Origin: Pelagibius sp037652055
GTDB lineage: Bacteria > Pseudomonadota > Alphaproteobacteria > Kiloniellales > Kiloniellaceae
DNA: 64,000 nucleotides
Direction of reading: 5' to 3'
Assembly: GCF_037652055.1 (NCBI RefSeq)
Contig: NZ_JBBKAH010000008.1
Location: 191,906-255,905 of the forward strand
A program made the translations under genes and the position numbers. The notes below the pieces were generated by a model, which made no database searches, was not told where the DNA came from, and saw only the letters and a list, made by a program, of their open reading frames with translations. Shown one piece after another: positions 17,820-26,512 of the stretch. The number at the start of each line of letters is the position of its first letter. The first letter of the stretch is position 1.

Positions 17820-19052
17820 TCAGACCAGGACTTCCGCCGGCGGCGGATGGCCGAGAAAGGCCGTCGGGCTGGCGGTGAGCCCGTAGGCGCCTGATTGAAA
17901 GATCACCACGAGGTCGCCGATCTCCGCACGAGGCAGGGACGCCTTGTCCGCCAGCAGGTCCAGCGGCGTGCAGAGGCAGCCGACGACGGAGGCCTTCTCC
18001 TGCGCTGCTTCGTTCATGCGGCCGTCGATCGCGACGGGAAAGTTGCGCCGGATCACCTGCCCGAAATTTCCCGAGGCGGCCAGATGGTGGTGCAGGCCGC
18101 CGTCGGTTACCAGGAAGACTTCGCCGCGCGACATCTTGCGGTCGATCACCCGCGTCACGTAGAGACCGGCTTCGCCGACGATATAGCGGCCGAGTTCCAG
18201 GACCGCACGGGCCTCCGGCTGCGCCGTGGCGAGCTTGGCGACGACCTCGGCGAGATTGTCTCCGATCGGCGCGAGGTCGAGTGGTTTGTCGTTCGGGAAG
18301 TAGGGGATGCCGAAGCCGCCGCCCAGGTTGAGATAGCGCAGCGGCGCTGCCAGCCGGTCGGCGAGGCGCAGCGCGAGGTCCAGGGTCTTGGCCTGCACCT
18401 CGGCTATGGTCTCCGCGCTGAGGTTCTGCGAGCCGGCGAAAATGTGAAAGCCTTCGATCACGACGCCGGCGGCGCGGGCCGCGGCGATGAGATCGGGGAC
18501 GTCCTCAGCGTCGATGCCGAACTGCTGCGGCCCACCGCCCATGCGCATGCCGGAGCCCTTCAAATGGAAGTCCGGATTGATGCGCAGGGCAATGCGCGGC
18601 GCGGTCCCGAGATCCTCGGCGATCGACTTGATGCGGGTCACCTCGCCGGCGGATTCCGCTTCGACCAGGATGCCGGCCGCAATGGCCTGGCGGAGCTCCC
18701 GGTCGGTCTTGCCCGGGCCGGCAAAGCCGATATGTCGGGCCGGCATGCCGGCGTCGAGGGCCTTGGCGAGTTCGCCGGCCGAGGCGACGTCGAAGCCGTC
18801 GACCAGCGGCGCCAGGAAACAGACCAGTGCTGCCATGGGATTGGCCTTGACGGCGAAATGCAGGTCCAGCGTATCGGGCAGCCGACGGCGCAGTTCACCG
18901 ACGCGCGCGGATATGCGCGCGCGGTCATAGGCGAAGAAGGGGGTCTGTCCGACGCGCTGGGCCAGGCGCGCCAGCGGCACGCCGCCGATCAGCAGATCTC
19001 CTTCTGCCGTCTGCCAGGCTTGCACCGCCGGATGGATGGCTGCTTCAGTCAT
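17820..19052 (-). CDS. PLP-dependent decarboxylase, exosortase A system-associated (TIGR03099-type)
   Basis: A 410-residue fold-type III enzyme of the diaminopimelate/ornithine decarboxylase family. The PLP lysine lies in HFAVKANP (Lys69), the glycine-rich phosphate-binding segment is LNLGGGFGIPY, and GCLCTPLDLL carries the active-site Cys region. The family found beside exosortase A is known only by genomic context and its substrate is not established. Its start overlaps the end of the acyl-CoA ligase gene by 8 bases, so the two should act in one pathway. A possible role is making an amine or amino-acid-derived group that the ligase activates; that is inference. Confidence 0.87.
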   Translation of the reverse strand: MTEAAIHPAVQAWQTAEGDLLIGGVPLARLAQRVGQTPFFAYDRARISARVGELRRRLPDTLDLHFAVKANPMAALVCFLAPLVDGFDVASAGELAKALDAGMPARHIGFAGPGKTDRELRQAIAAGILVEAESAGEVTRIKSIAEDLGTAPRIALRINPDFHLKGSGMRMGGGPQQFGIDAEDVPDLIAAARAAGVVIEGFHIFAGSQNLSAETIAEVQAKTLDLALRLADRLAAPLRYLNLGGGFGIPYFPNDKPLDLAPIGDNLAEVVAKLATAQPEARAVLELGRYIVGEAGLYVTRVIDRKMSRGEVFLVTDGGLHHHLAASGNFGQVIRRNFPVAIDGRMNEAAQEKASVVGCLCTPLDLLADKASLPRAEIGDLVVIFQSGAYGLTASPTAFLGHPPPAEVLV

Positions 19053-20637
19053 GCGCGTCTTCCTGCTGGCCTGCGATGAGTTCCTGGGCGTGGCGCTTGC
19101 GGTCGATCTTGCCGTTGGGATTGCGGTAGAGCTCGCTCCGCGCCTCGATGCGTTGCGGCACCATGAAGGTCGGCAGCTGCTGGCGGCAGACCGCGAGCAA
19201 CGCCTCGGTGTCGAGCTCAGCGCCGTTCTTCGGCTTCACCAAGAGAGTGATCGACTGGCCGAGTGTCGGGTGCGGCAGGCCCACGGCCGCAGCTTCGTCG
19301 ACCAGTCCGGAGGCGAAGATGACCTCCTCGATCTCCGTCGGGCTCACGCGGTAGCCCGAGGTCTTGATCATATCGTCGCGCCGACCGACGAAGTAGAGGA
19401 AGCCGTCCTTGTCGCGGCGCACGAGATCGCCGGACCACACGGCGATTTCCGGCATGGTCAAGCCTTCGGGCTGGCCCGGCGCGGGGCGGAAGCGTTCGGC
19501 CGTGCGCTCGGGGTCGTTCCAATAGCCGAGCGAGACGAGCGGGCCGCGGTGGACCAGTTCGCCCGCCTCATCGGGCGCCGTCGTGCTGCCGTCCTCGCGC
19601 ACCACCAGGATTTCCACGTTGGGGATCGCCTTGCCCATCGAGTCCGGCCGGCGGTCGACCTCGCGCGGGTCGAGGTAGGTGGAGCGGAACGCCTCGGTCA
19701 GGCCGTACATGAGATAGGGCGAGGCCTGCGGGAAGATCCCGCGCAACTGCATGAGCGCCGGTCGCGGCAGGTGGCCGCCGGTGTTGGCGAAGTAGCGCAG
19801 GCGCTCCGAGGCCTCGCGCGGCCAATCGAGCGTGACGAGCTGGAACCACAGCGGTGGGACGCCGGTGATGCCGGTGACGCCCTCGCGCAAGCAGACGCGC
19901 GGGACCTCGCGCGGCAGCAGGTAGTTCAGCAGGATGCAGCGGGCTCCGGCGCGAAAGGCGGTCAGCACCTGGCTGAGGCCGGCATCGAAGCTGAGCGGCA
20001 GGACGGAGAGAATGCGGTCCGCGTCGGTGTTCTCCAGGTAGCGGCTGACGCTCTCGGCGCCGACCAGCAGGTTGCGGTGGGAGACCACGACGCCCTTGGG
20101 CTGCCCGGTGCTGCCGGAGGTGTAGAGGATGGCGGCCATATCGCAGTCCACCGGACGGGCGAGACTGGCGGCCTCGGCGGGCTCCTCTGCGATCTCCCGC
20201 CACGCCACGATCCGCGGACCGGGTCTTGCGGCGGGGGGCGGATCGCCCACCAGGACCACCGTGTGCAAGAAGGGGCAGTCGGCGAGCACCGTAGCCAGCG
20301 CCTCCAGGCGCTCCGGCGAGGTGACGAGGACCTTCACCGCGCAGTCGTTGGCGATGTGGGCCACCTGGGCGGGCCGCAGCACGGGATTGACGGGGACGAA
20401 AACGCCGCCGGCGGCGCTGGCGGCAAAGAAGGCCAGCACCGTCTCGAAGCGCTTTTCCAGGAAGACGGCCACGCGGTCGTTGCGCTGAAGTCCGAGGGCC
20501 TTGAGGCCGGCGGCGAGGCGGCGGGTCTGCTGCCAGGCGTCGGCGTAGGAAAGCTGCTCGGTCTTGTCGACCAGCGCGACATGGTCGGGCCGCTGCATCG
20601 CCTGGTACGCGATCAGGTCATGCAGAGCCTCGAACAT
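19045..20637 (-). CDS. Acyl-CoA ligase (AMP-forming), exosortase A system-associated (TIGR03098-type)
   Basis: A 530-residue ANL-superfamily enzyme that activates a carboxylic acid as an acyl adenylate. The P-loop AILYTSGSTGQPKG lies near residue 150, the second motif appears as YGLTEAFRSTY, and the C-terminal hinge and lysine region reads SGYRVSPTEIEE and PNGKIDRK. I start it at the ATG at 20637 (MFEALHDL); a longer frame to 20718 has no protein-like sequence. It is the first gene of a two-gene minus-strand unit with the decarboxylase. In many exosortase A loci an acyl carrier protein gene accompanies this pair, and I do not see one here. Confidence 0.88.
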   Translation of the reverse strand: MFEALHDLIAYQAMQRPDHVALVDKTEQLSYADAWQQTRRLAAGLKALGLQRNDRVAVFLEKRFETVLAFFAASAAGGVFVPVNPVLRPAQVAHIANDCAVKVLVTSPERLEALATVLADCPFLHTVVLVGDPPPAARPGPRIVAWREIAEEPAEAASLARPVDCDMAAILYTSGSTGQPKGVVVSHRNLLVGAESVSRYLENTDADRILSVLPLSFDAGLSQVLTAFRAGARCILLNYLLPREVPRVCLREGVTGITGVPPLWFQLVTLDWPREASERLRYFANTGGHLPRPALMQLRGIFPQASPYLMYGLTEAFRSTYLDPREVDRRPDSMGKAIPNVEILVVREDGSTTAPDEAGELVHRGPLVSLGYWNDPERTAERFRPAPGQPEGLTMPEIAVWSGDLVRRDKDGFLYFVGRRDDMIKTSGYRVSPTEIEEVIFASGLVDEAAAVGLPHPTLGQSITLLVKPKNGAELDTEALLAVCRQQLPTFMVPQRIEARSELYRNPNGKIDRKRHAQELIAGQQEDAHD

Positions 20638-20793
20638 TCCCGCCCACTCGATAAGGGGACAGCACGGGGCTCGCGCGCCGTGCCGTCCAACATGCTGCAC
20701 AGCAGCGAATGATGTCACCGCGAACAGGCTTGCACCAGAACGCCCGGGCCCGTCAAGGCTGGCGGTCGGAACTCCCCCGATGCCCTGAAGACT

Positions 20794-23700
20794 CTACTTT
20801 AGGTTGATCAACCTGGGTGGAGACGCTACCTCGACCGCGTCCCAAGGCTGCGGATCCGCATCGATCGGGTAGGGGCCGCGCTCGGCGCACTGCGAGCCGT
20901 CGGCGTTGCAGGCTACGTAGGTCTGGTCCGGGTCCCAATAGACGGCGGTACGCTCCGCCCAGGCGTCGGGCGCGCGCATCGGCAGGCTGTTGGGCACCTC
21001 GACCCGGCCGTTGCCGTTGCCGTGGACCATGACAAAGCGGCGCGCCGGGTCGATGTGGTCGTGGACATAGCGCACCTCCGGGCTGGCGCTGGCGAACCAG
21101 CACGCTTCGTAGGCCGCGTCGTCGGGTTTGTCGCCGCACAGTTCGATCAGCGCGGCCATCTGGTCCTTCAGGTCCGCCTCGCGCGGGTTGTCGGCAATGG
21201 GGCGCATGCTGTGCACCGTGATCGACCGCGGCGTGACGCCCGTCTTGCCCTCGAAGACGAAGAACGTGTTGTCTTCGATCAGGTGCGTGAAGAGCAGGGG
21301 ATTGGCCTTGGCCTTCTCGTAGCCGGCCTCGAAGTCCTGCACGGCCGTCGCGATCTCGGCCCAGCGTGCCGGATCCTGGTACTCCGGGTTCTCCGGAGGG
21401 AAGAGTTCGCGGCTGCCTTCGGCGAAGCTTCCCGGGACGCGGCGACCCTTGTCGCAGTTGCCCCAGGCGTTGCGTCCGCGCAGCGTCAGCAGCGTGGCGA
21501 CGTTCCCCGATGTGCGGAAGACGACCTTGTTGTTGCGAACGATGGAATCGGTGCAGGCATAGTGATCCAGCGCGAAGAGGCCGATGACTTCGCGGCCGTT
21601 GCGGGTGAGGGGCTGGCCGTCGATCCCGACGTTGGAAAGCACGTTGCCTTCGATGCGGGAATAGTTCGCCAGGTTCTTCAGCGCGTGCCCGGCGTTGCCG
21701 GAAGCGAAGAAGACGTTGCTGAGGGCCACCAGCTTGCCGATGGAACGCTCCAGATAGAGGCCATGCCAATCCAGGTTCGGCCCCATGACGTTGCCGCGCA
21801 GTTCCAGGTAGGTGCTGGGCAGGGAGGGATCGGAATCGCCCATCAACCCGGCGCCGCCTATGCGGTTGTCCTGCAGCACAACGAAAGCCGGGCAGGACTC
21901 GCTCGGCTGATGACAGGCCCAGCCGACGTTGCCGCCCAGGAAGTCGATGCCGCGCACGATGAAACCTGTGCCGGTCTTCGGCAGACCGATATCTTCCGTC
22001 AGGGCCGGCCGCCGGCCGCCGGCGGGCACGCCGATCACCTCGCCGCATTGGACCCGGTCGAGCACAAGGTTCGATTCATAGGGAGCCTCCGCATCTTCCC
22101 GGGGATGCAGGTAGATGCGGACGTTTGCCGTCCCGGGGGAGAGGCTGCGGGTCTGGGCCGCGCTGCCGGCCAGGTCCGCTTCGGTGCGATAGTCGAGCAC
22201 CGTCCAGGGGCCCGGGCAGAGCGCCTCGTAGTCGGGCGCCTCGGGCTGCCGTTCGATGGGCTCGTTCCAGGCCGCCGGCGTCCAGGGCTCGGGGCGCACC
22301 TGGTGGCCTGCGAAGGTCGGATAGTGGTCAGGATCGGGCCAATAGGTGCTGAGGGGAGGCCCGGCGGGCTTGGCCTTCTTCTTGCGCTCGCCCGCGGTTT
22401 GCTCGTCCGCTGCTTCCTCGGCGGCAGCCGCTTGCCCCTGCTGCCGCGCGGCGTTTTCCTGCCGGTTGCCGGCTTTTGCCTGCCGCTTTCCGGTCTCCTT
22501 GGGCTGCAGCGGATTGTCCTTCAGCGCGGGGTTGAGGGCCGGTGCCGGCGGCAGGCCTACCGGCGCAGCGGCCTTGGCGACCGGTGCGGCAGGCGGGCCG
22601 GAGGGTGCCGCAGGGGCGGGCGCTTTGGCTGTCGGAGTGTCGGCAGGGGGTGTATTGGCAGCCGCCCGCTGCACAGCGCCGCTGAAGTCCGGCTTGTAGG
22701 CCCAGAAGCCTTCGTCCACCGTCCAGGTGCCGAGGCAGACGCCGAGGTCTTCGTTCCAGGTCCACTTGTTGAGAATCCGCCGCTGCGCCGGGCCGGGGCC
22801 GCCTGGGGCGTCGATCGTCGACAGGGTCTCGCCGTCCCAGCGGATGAGGGCGCCGTCCTGGCCCCAGATCACCGGACTGGTGCCTTGGCCGTTCGGCACG
22901 AGGCAGAGCCCGGCGGATCCGAGCGTCTCCTTGTTGAGCGCCGGGTCGGTCACCGTGAGGGCCTTGTCTTCCTGCCATGCGCCGTCGATCTCGCGCAGGA
23001 AAGTCAGGCGGTTGTGATTCGCGTCCACGGCCCAGATGCCTTGCAGCCTCTCGTCCCACGCAAGCGTGGCCGCGCCGGAGAAGGCGGCCCCGGACCGCGC
23101 GGTGCAGTCGTAGCGTCCGGCCTGAAAGTCGGGCTGGCACACGATGGCGCCGCTAAACAGCAGAGGCGGCTTGCCCGGACGGGTGATCCAGTTGACGGCG
23201 TAGTTGCCGACCATTTTTCCATCCGGTTCGCCGTCGTCGTCGCGATCCGGCCCGGCCTCGGAAGCGAAGCGGTCCGGCAGGCGCTCGATGGTCTGGGCGA
23301 TGTCGTCGGCGCGCAGGTTGAAGCGCCAGACCTGCGCGTCCGGTTTGCTGGAGCCGTAGATGTGCCCGGTGACCAGGTAGAACCAGTCGCCGAGCTTGAC
23401 CATGTTGTTGTAGGTGTGGCTCGAGCGCGGGCGCAGGAAGGCCCCGTCCCAGGAGTCGATCCGCTGGTCCATGCCGCCGGGATAGGGCTTGTCCGAGACA
23501 TAGGGCTCCCAGAAGCAGTCCTTGGTCCCGCCGGCCTTCACGAAGGAGCGGCACAGCGGCACGTTGAGGGCCAGGTGCGGCACCACCATCTCCGGCTTGC
23601 CGGCCTGCAGGTCGTAGCGCACGATCCCGTTGAAGCAGCCGTCGCCGTGGCCGCCGGCGGCCCACACCCAGGCGTAGCGGCCATCCCACAGCACGCCGTT

Positions 23701-23928
23701 CCAGGCCCCCAGAAGGGAACCGAAGTCGACCCCGCAGTTGTCGCCGCGCCCCGGGTCGACGTCCCGCCAGGGCCGGCCGAACGGCAGCCAGGAGCCGGCC
23801 GGCATGGCGGCGATCTCCGGGATGTCCAGGCGATCCTCTTTGCCGTCGCCGGCCCGCCCGCCTTCCTGCGCGGAGGCTGTGCCGCAGAGCAGGAAAATGC
23901 AGAGGGCGGTGGTCAGAAGCTGTCGCAT
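20794..23928 (-). CDS. Large secreted protein: beta-propeller-like N-terminus, linker, beta-helix-like C-terminus
   Basis: A 1044-residue protein beginning with a Sec signal peptide (hydrophobic LCIFLLCG, AxA-type cleavage near residue 20). Residues about 25-400 hold repeated W/G motifs such as WDGRYAWVWAAGGHGDG and LGDWFYLVTGH, which suggest a Kelch-like propeller. Residues about 420-530 are a low-complexity Ala/Pro/Lys linker. From about 580 the sequence has short repeating strands (NRIGGAG, LRGNVMG, LSNVFFASGN, IEGNVLSN) typical of a right-handed parallel beta-helix, a fold common in polysaccharide lyases and epimerases. I place the start at the ATG at 23928 because of the signal peptide. 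There is no PEP-CTERM tail. Binding or modifying secreted polysaccharide is a plausible role, not a proven one. Confidence 0.75.
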   Translation of the reverse strand: MRQLLTTALCIFLLCGTASAQEGGRAGDGKEDRLDIPEIAAMPAGSWLPFGRPWRDVDPGRGDNCGVDFGSLLGAWNGVLWDGRYAWVWAAGGHGDGCFNGIVRYDLQAGKPEMVVPHLALNVPLCRSFVKAGGTKDCFWEPYVSDKPYPGGMDQRIDSWDGAFLRPRSSHTYNNMVKLGDWFYLVTGHIYGSSKPDAQVWRFNLRADDIAQTIERLPDRFASEAGPDRDDDGEPDGKMVGNYAVNWITRPGKPPLLFSGAIVCQPDFQAGRYDCTARSGAAFSGAATLAWDERLQGIWAVDANHNRLTFLREIDGAWQEDKALTVTDPALNKETLGSAGLCLVPNGQGTSPVIWGQDGALIRWDGETLSTIDAPGGPGPAQRRILNKWTWNEDLGVCLGTWTVDEGFWAYKPDFSGAVQRAAANTPPADTPTAKAPAPAAPSGPPAAPVAKAAAPVGLPPAPALNPALKDNPLQPKETGKRQAKAGNRQENAARQQGQAAAAEEAADEQTAGERKKKAKPAGPPLSTYWPDPDHYPTFAGHQVRPEPWTPAAWNEPIERQPEAPDYEALCPGPWTVLDYRTEADLAGSAAQTRSLSPGTANVRIYLHPREDAEAPYESNLVLDRVQCGEVIGVPAGGRRPALTEDIGLPKTGTGFIVRGIDFLGGNVGWACHQPSESCPAFVVLQDNRIGGAGLMGDSDPSLPSTYLELRGNVMGPNLDWHGLYLERSIGKLVALSNVFFASGNAGHALKNLANYSRIEGNVLSNVGIDGQPLTRNGREVIGLFALDHYACTDSIVRNNKVVFRTSGNVATLLTLRGRNAWGNCDKGRRVPGSFAEGSRELFPPENPEYQDPARWAEIATAVQDFEAGYEKAKANPLLFTHLIEDNTFFVFEGKTGVTPRSITVHSMRPIADNPREADLKDQMAALIELCGDKPDDAAYEACWFASASPEVRYVHDHIDPARRFVMVHGNGNGRVEVPNSLPMRAPDAWAERTAVYWDPDQTYVACNADGSQCAERGPYPIDADPQPWDAVEVASPPRLINLK

Positions 23929-24196
23929 ACCAGGTCTTTCACTCGCTCCGGCGGGGAAGGTGGTCTTAATACCGCCCTCTGCGCCGATCTGGGCGCCGCC
24001 GTCAGCGGACGGCATCCGGCGCTCCGGGGCCAAATCTGTTCAGGCGCCGGAAGGTTCCCACCTCATGAATCCGCAATATCATAACCGATCATCCCGTCCA
24101 ACCCGCTGTGATCATTGGCGGCGGGCGGCGGCGAGATGACCGCGCGGGGGTCGGGACGGCTTGTTCAAGGGCTTCGGGTAGTGGCAACCTAGGCCC

Positions 24197-26512
24197 ATGA
24201 GCCAGGTGGCCAGAAGCGACAATCGTCCTTCGTTCCCGGGGACTGCCTTTGCGGGCGGTGGCCGCGGACGCTATGGCGATATTCGGTCCAGGCGGCTGTA
24301 TAAAATTCTCTTTTACTTGATCATTGCACTGATTTTCTACGGTTCCCTCTATCCATTCGATTTCGATTTTTCGAACCTTTACTATTTCGACGCCTCGGAA
24401 CTGCTGGGCGGCGACCGGGTGGTGACCCGGCGCGGCGACGTACTGGGCAATATCGGGCTGTTCGTGCCCTTCGGGGCCGTCGGCATGCTGGCCCTGGGGC
24501 CGGCGCGGTCCACCGCAGCCCGCGTCGTCCTGCTGATCCTGGCAGGGTTCTTCGTCGCCGCGGCGGCGCAGGTTCTGCAACTGTTCCTGCCCAGCCGGGA
24601 TGCCGCCCTGGGAGACATCCTCTGGAACCTCGCCGGCTGCGCCCTGGGCGTCGCGGCCGTCGCGCCCGCCGCCGTGCGCTCCCGCCTGCTGGTGCAGGTG
24701 GACGCCGCCCTGCCGCTGTTCCCGCTGCTGCTGCTGGCCTGCTGGGCGGTGGGCACCCTGGCGCCCTTCGTCCCCTCGATCGACCTGCAGGCCTACAAGG
24801 AAAGCGTGAAACCGCTTTTCGCGCTGCCAAGCGTCTTCTCGGTGCCGTTCCTGCGCGGCTGCGTCACCTGGCTGGTGCTCGCCTGGCTGGTGGACCGCCA
24901 TTGGTCGCAGTGGGCCGCAGGCCTGTGGCTGGCCTGCGCCGCGCTGGCTACGGTCCTGGCGAGGACTGTCATCGTGCAGAACAGCATCAGCGCCAGCGAG
25001 GTGCTGGGGATCGTGCTGGCGCTGATGCTGTGGCCGGTCCTGCGGCGCCAACCCCGCGCGGCCGCGTACCTCCTGGCCGGGGTCGCGCTGTTCATGATTG
25101 TGAGGTCGCTTGCCCCTTTCGACTTCCAGCCCGTGGCGCGATCGTTCTCCTGGATACCGTTTTCCGGCGGCCTCAGCGGCTCGATGCTGATCAACGTGAA
25201 GGCCATGGCGTTCAAGGCCTTCCTGATGGGCACGCTGATCTATCTGATGGGCGTGGTCGGCCTGCGGCTGAGCATTGCGACGACCCTGGTATTTCTGCTG
25301 GCGGCGGTCCTGGAAGTTGCCCAGCTGTGGATCGGCAGCCACACGCCGGTGATCACCGACCCGCTGCTCGCCCTGGCGCTCGGCGCACTGATGTCCGCCG
25401 TCGGCGGCACCGCGCTCGCCCGGCCGCAACCGGCACCACGGCCGCCGGCGGCACCGCCGCGCACGGCGCCTGCACCGCCCCCGGCAACGCCCGGGCAGGA
25501 TACTCTCTACCCGGCGCGCGGCGCGGTCATCGTTGCATTGCTCGCCTGCCTCTCGGCGACGCTGACCCTCAACGTCGTGCTGGGGCTGCCGCAGGTGCCC
25601 TACAACGTGCGCGAGCTGTTCGGCGGCGAGGATGCCTGGTGGCGGCTGTTCCTGTTTTCCCTCGCTGGAGTGTCGGTCGGTCTGGGCGGTGCCCTGGTCG
25701 GCCGCGTCGCCGCGCGCAGTGGCCGCGTTTTCACGGTGCTGCCGCTGGGCACGCTGCTCGCCTGCCTGGCAACATACCTGCTGATGGTTTCCAGTGTGAG
25801 CGCGGAGAGCCTATGGGACATCACCGGCTCCGCCAATACCCACTGGTTCGTCATGAACCGTCACATGTGGGGCGATGCCGGGGTGTGGTTCTACGAAGCC
25901 ATCGGGTCGAAGGCCCTGATCCAGGGGGTCGAGCGCTTCGTGCGCTTCACGGCCCTGTTCGGGCAGGCGACCCTGTGGATCGCGATCCTGAGCGCGGTCT
26001 ACTTCCGCCTGCTGGGATCTCCGCGGCTCGATCGCCGGTCAAGCGTGAAGCTGGGGCTCTCGACGGCGTTGCTCTGCGGGCTGGCGGCGCTGCCCTTGCT
26101 GGTGGCGTTCAACCTCATCGCCTTCAAATTCTCCTCCACCGACAATCTCAACGAACTGATCGACGGCCATGGGCATATCCTTTATTGGCTCTTGATCTTG
26201 CTGCCCGCAAATGCGCTTGTCGTGCTGCATGCAATTCGACACCCCAAGGCCGGACCCGTGCTGGCAGCGGTCGGCGTTGTCGCGGTTTCCCTGCCGCTTG
26301 GGTGGCTCCTGTTCAAGAATGGCCTCAGTCCCGTGGTAACCAAATATGGCAATGTGTTCTCTGGCGTCGACTTTCTGCTCGGCCCGGATCGTGAGGAGCT
26401 GTTGCCGGACTCGGTGCTCATGGGACGCTGGTTCGTGCTGCAGATCGCTGCGATCGCCGCGCTGACCCTGGGCATGCAGGTGGTACCGGGACCGCGGGGG
26501 CAGAATCGATGA
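24197..26512 (+). CDS. Membrane protein with two VanZ-like domains
   Basis: A 771-residue polytopic protein. The first VanZ-like unit shows SLYPFDF, GDVLGNIGLFVPFG and LPSRDAALGDILWN. A second, more divergent copy follows from about residue 300 with LAPFDFQP and LEVAQLWIGSHTP. A Pro/Ala linker near residue 420 leads to a further membrane region that I do not recognise. VanZ-type proteins are common beside exosortases, but their biochemical role is unclear. The stop overlaps the exosortase start by ATGA, so the two are translationally coupled, which suggests joint function in the inner membrane. Confidence 0.8.
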   Translation: MSQVARSDNRPSFPGTAFAGGGRGRYGDIRSRRLYKILFYLIIALIFYGSLYPFDFDFSNLYYFDASELLGGDRVVTRRGDVLGNIGLFVPFGAVGMLALGPARSTAARVVLLILAGFFVAAAAQVLQLFLPSRDAALGDILWNLAGCALGVAAVAPAAVRSRLLVQVDAALPLFPLLLLACWAVGTLAPFVPSIDLQAYKESVKPLFALPSVFSVPFLRGCVTWLVLAWLVDRHWSQWAAGLWLACAALATVLARTVIVQNSISASEVLGIVLALMLWPVLRRQPRAAAYLLAGVALFMIVRSLAPFDFQPVARSFSWIPFSGGLSGSMLINVKAMAFKAFLMGTLIYLMGVVGLRLSIATTLVFLLAAVLEVAQLWIGSHTPVITDPLLALALGALMSAVGGTALARPQPAPRPPAAPPRTAPAPPPATPGQDTLYPARGAVIVALLACLSATLTLNVVLGLPQVPYNVRELFGGEDAWWRLFLFSLAGVSVGLGGALVGRVAARSGRVFTVLPLGTLLACLATYLLMVSSVSAESLWDITGSANTHWFVMNRHMWGDAGVWFYEAIGSKALIQGVERFVRFTALFGQATLWIAILSAVYFRLLGSPRLDRRSSVKLGLSTALLCGLAALPLLVAFNLIAFKFSSTDNLNELIDGHGHILYWLLILLPANALVVLHAIRHPKAGPVLAAVGVVAVSLPLGWLLFKNGLSPVVTKYGNVFSGVDFLLGPDREELLPDSVLMGRWFVLQIAAIAALTLGMQVVPGPRGQNR

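Noticed and set aside
21022..24084. A 1020-codon open frame on the plus strand opposite the large secreted protein
   Set aside because: It is the antisense shadow of a GC-rich gene: composition is dominated by Arg/Gly/Ala/Val/Asp, with no domain or signal, and the minus-strand frame has a signal peptide and repeats.
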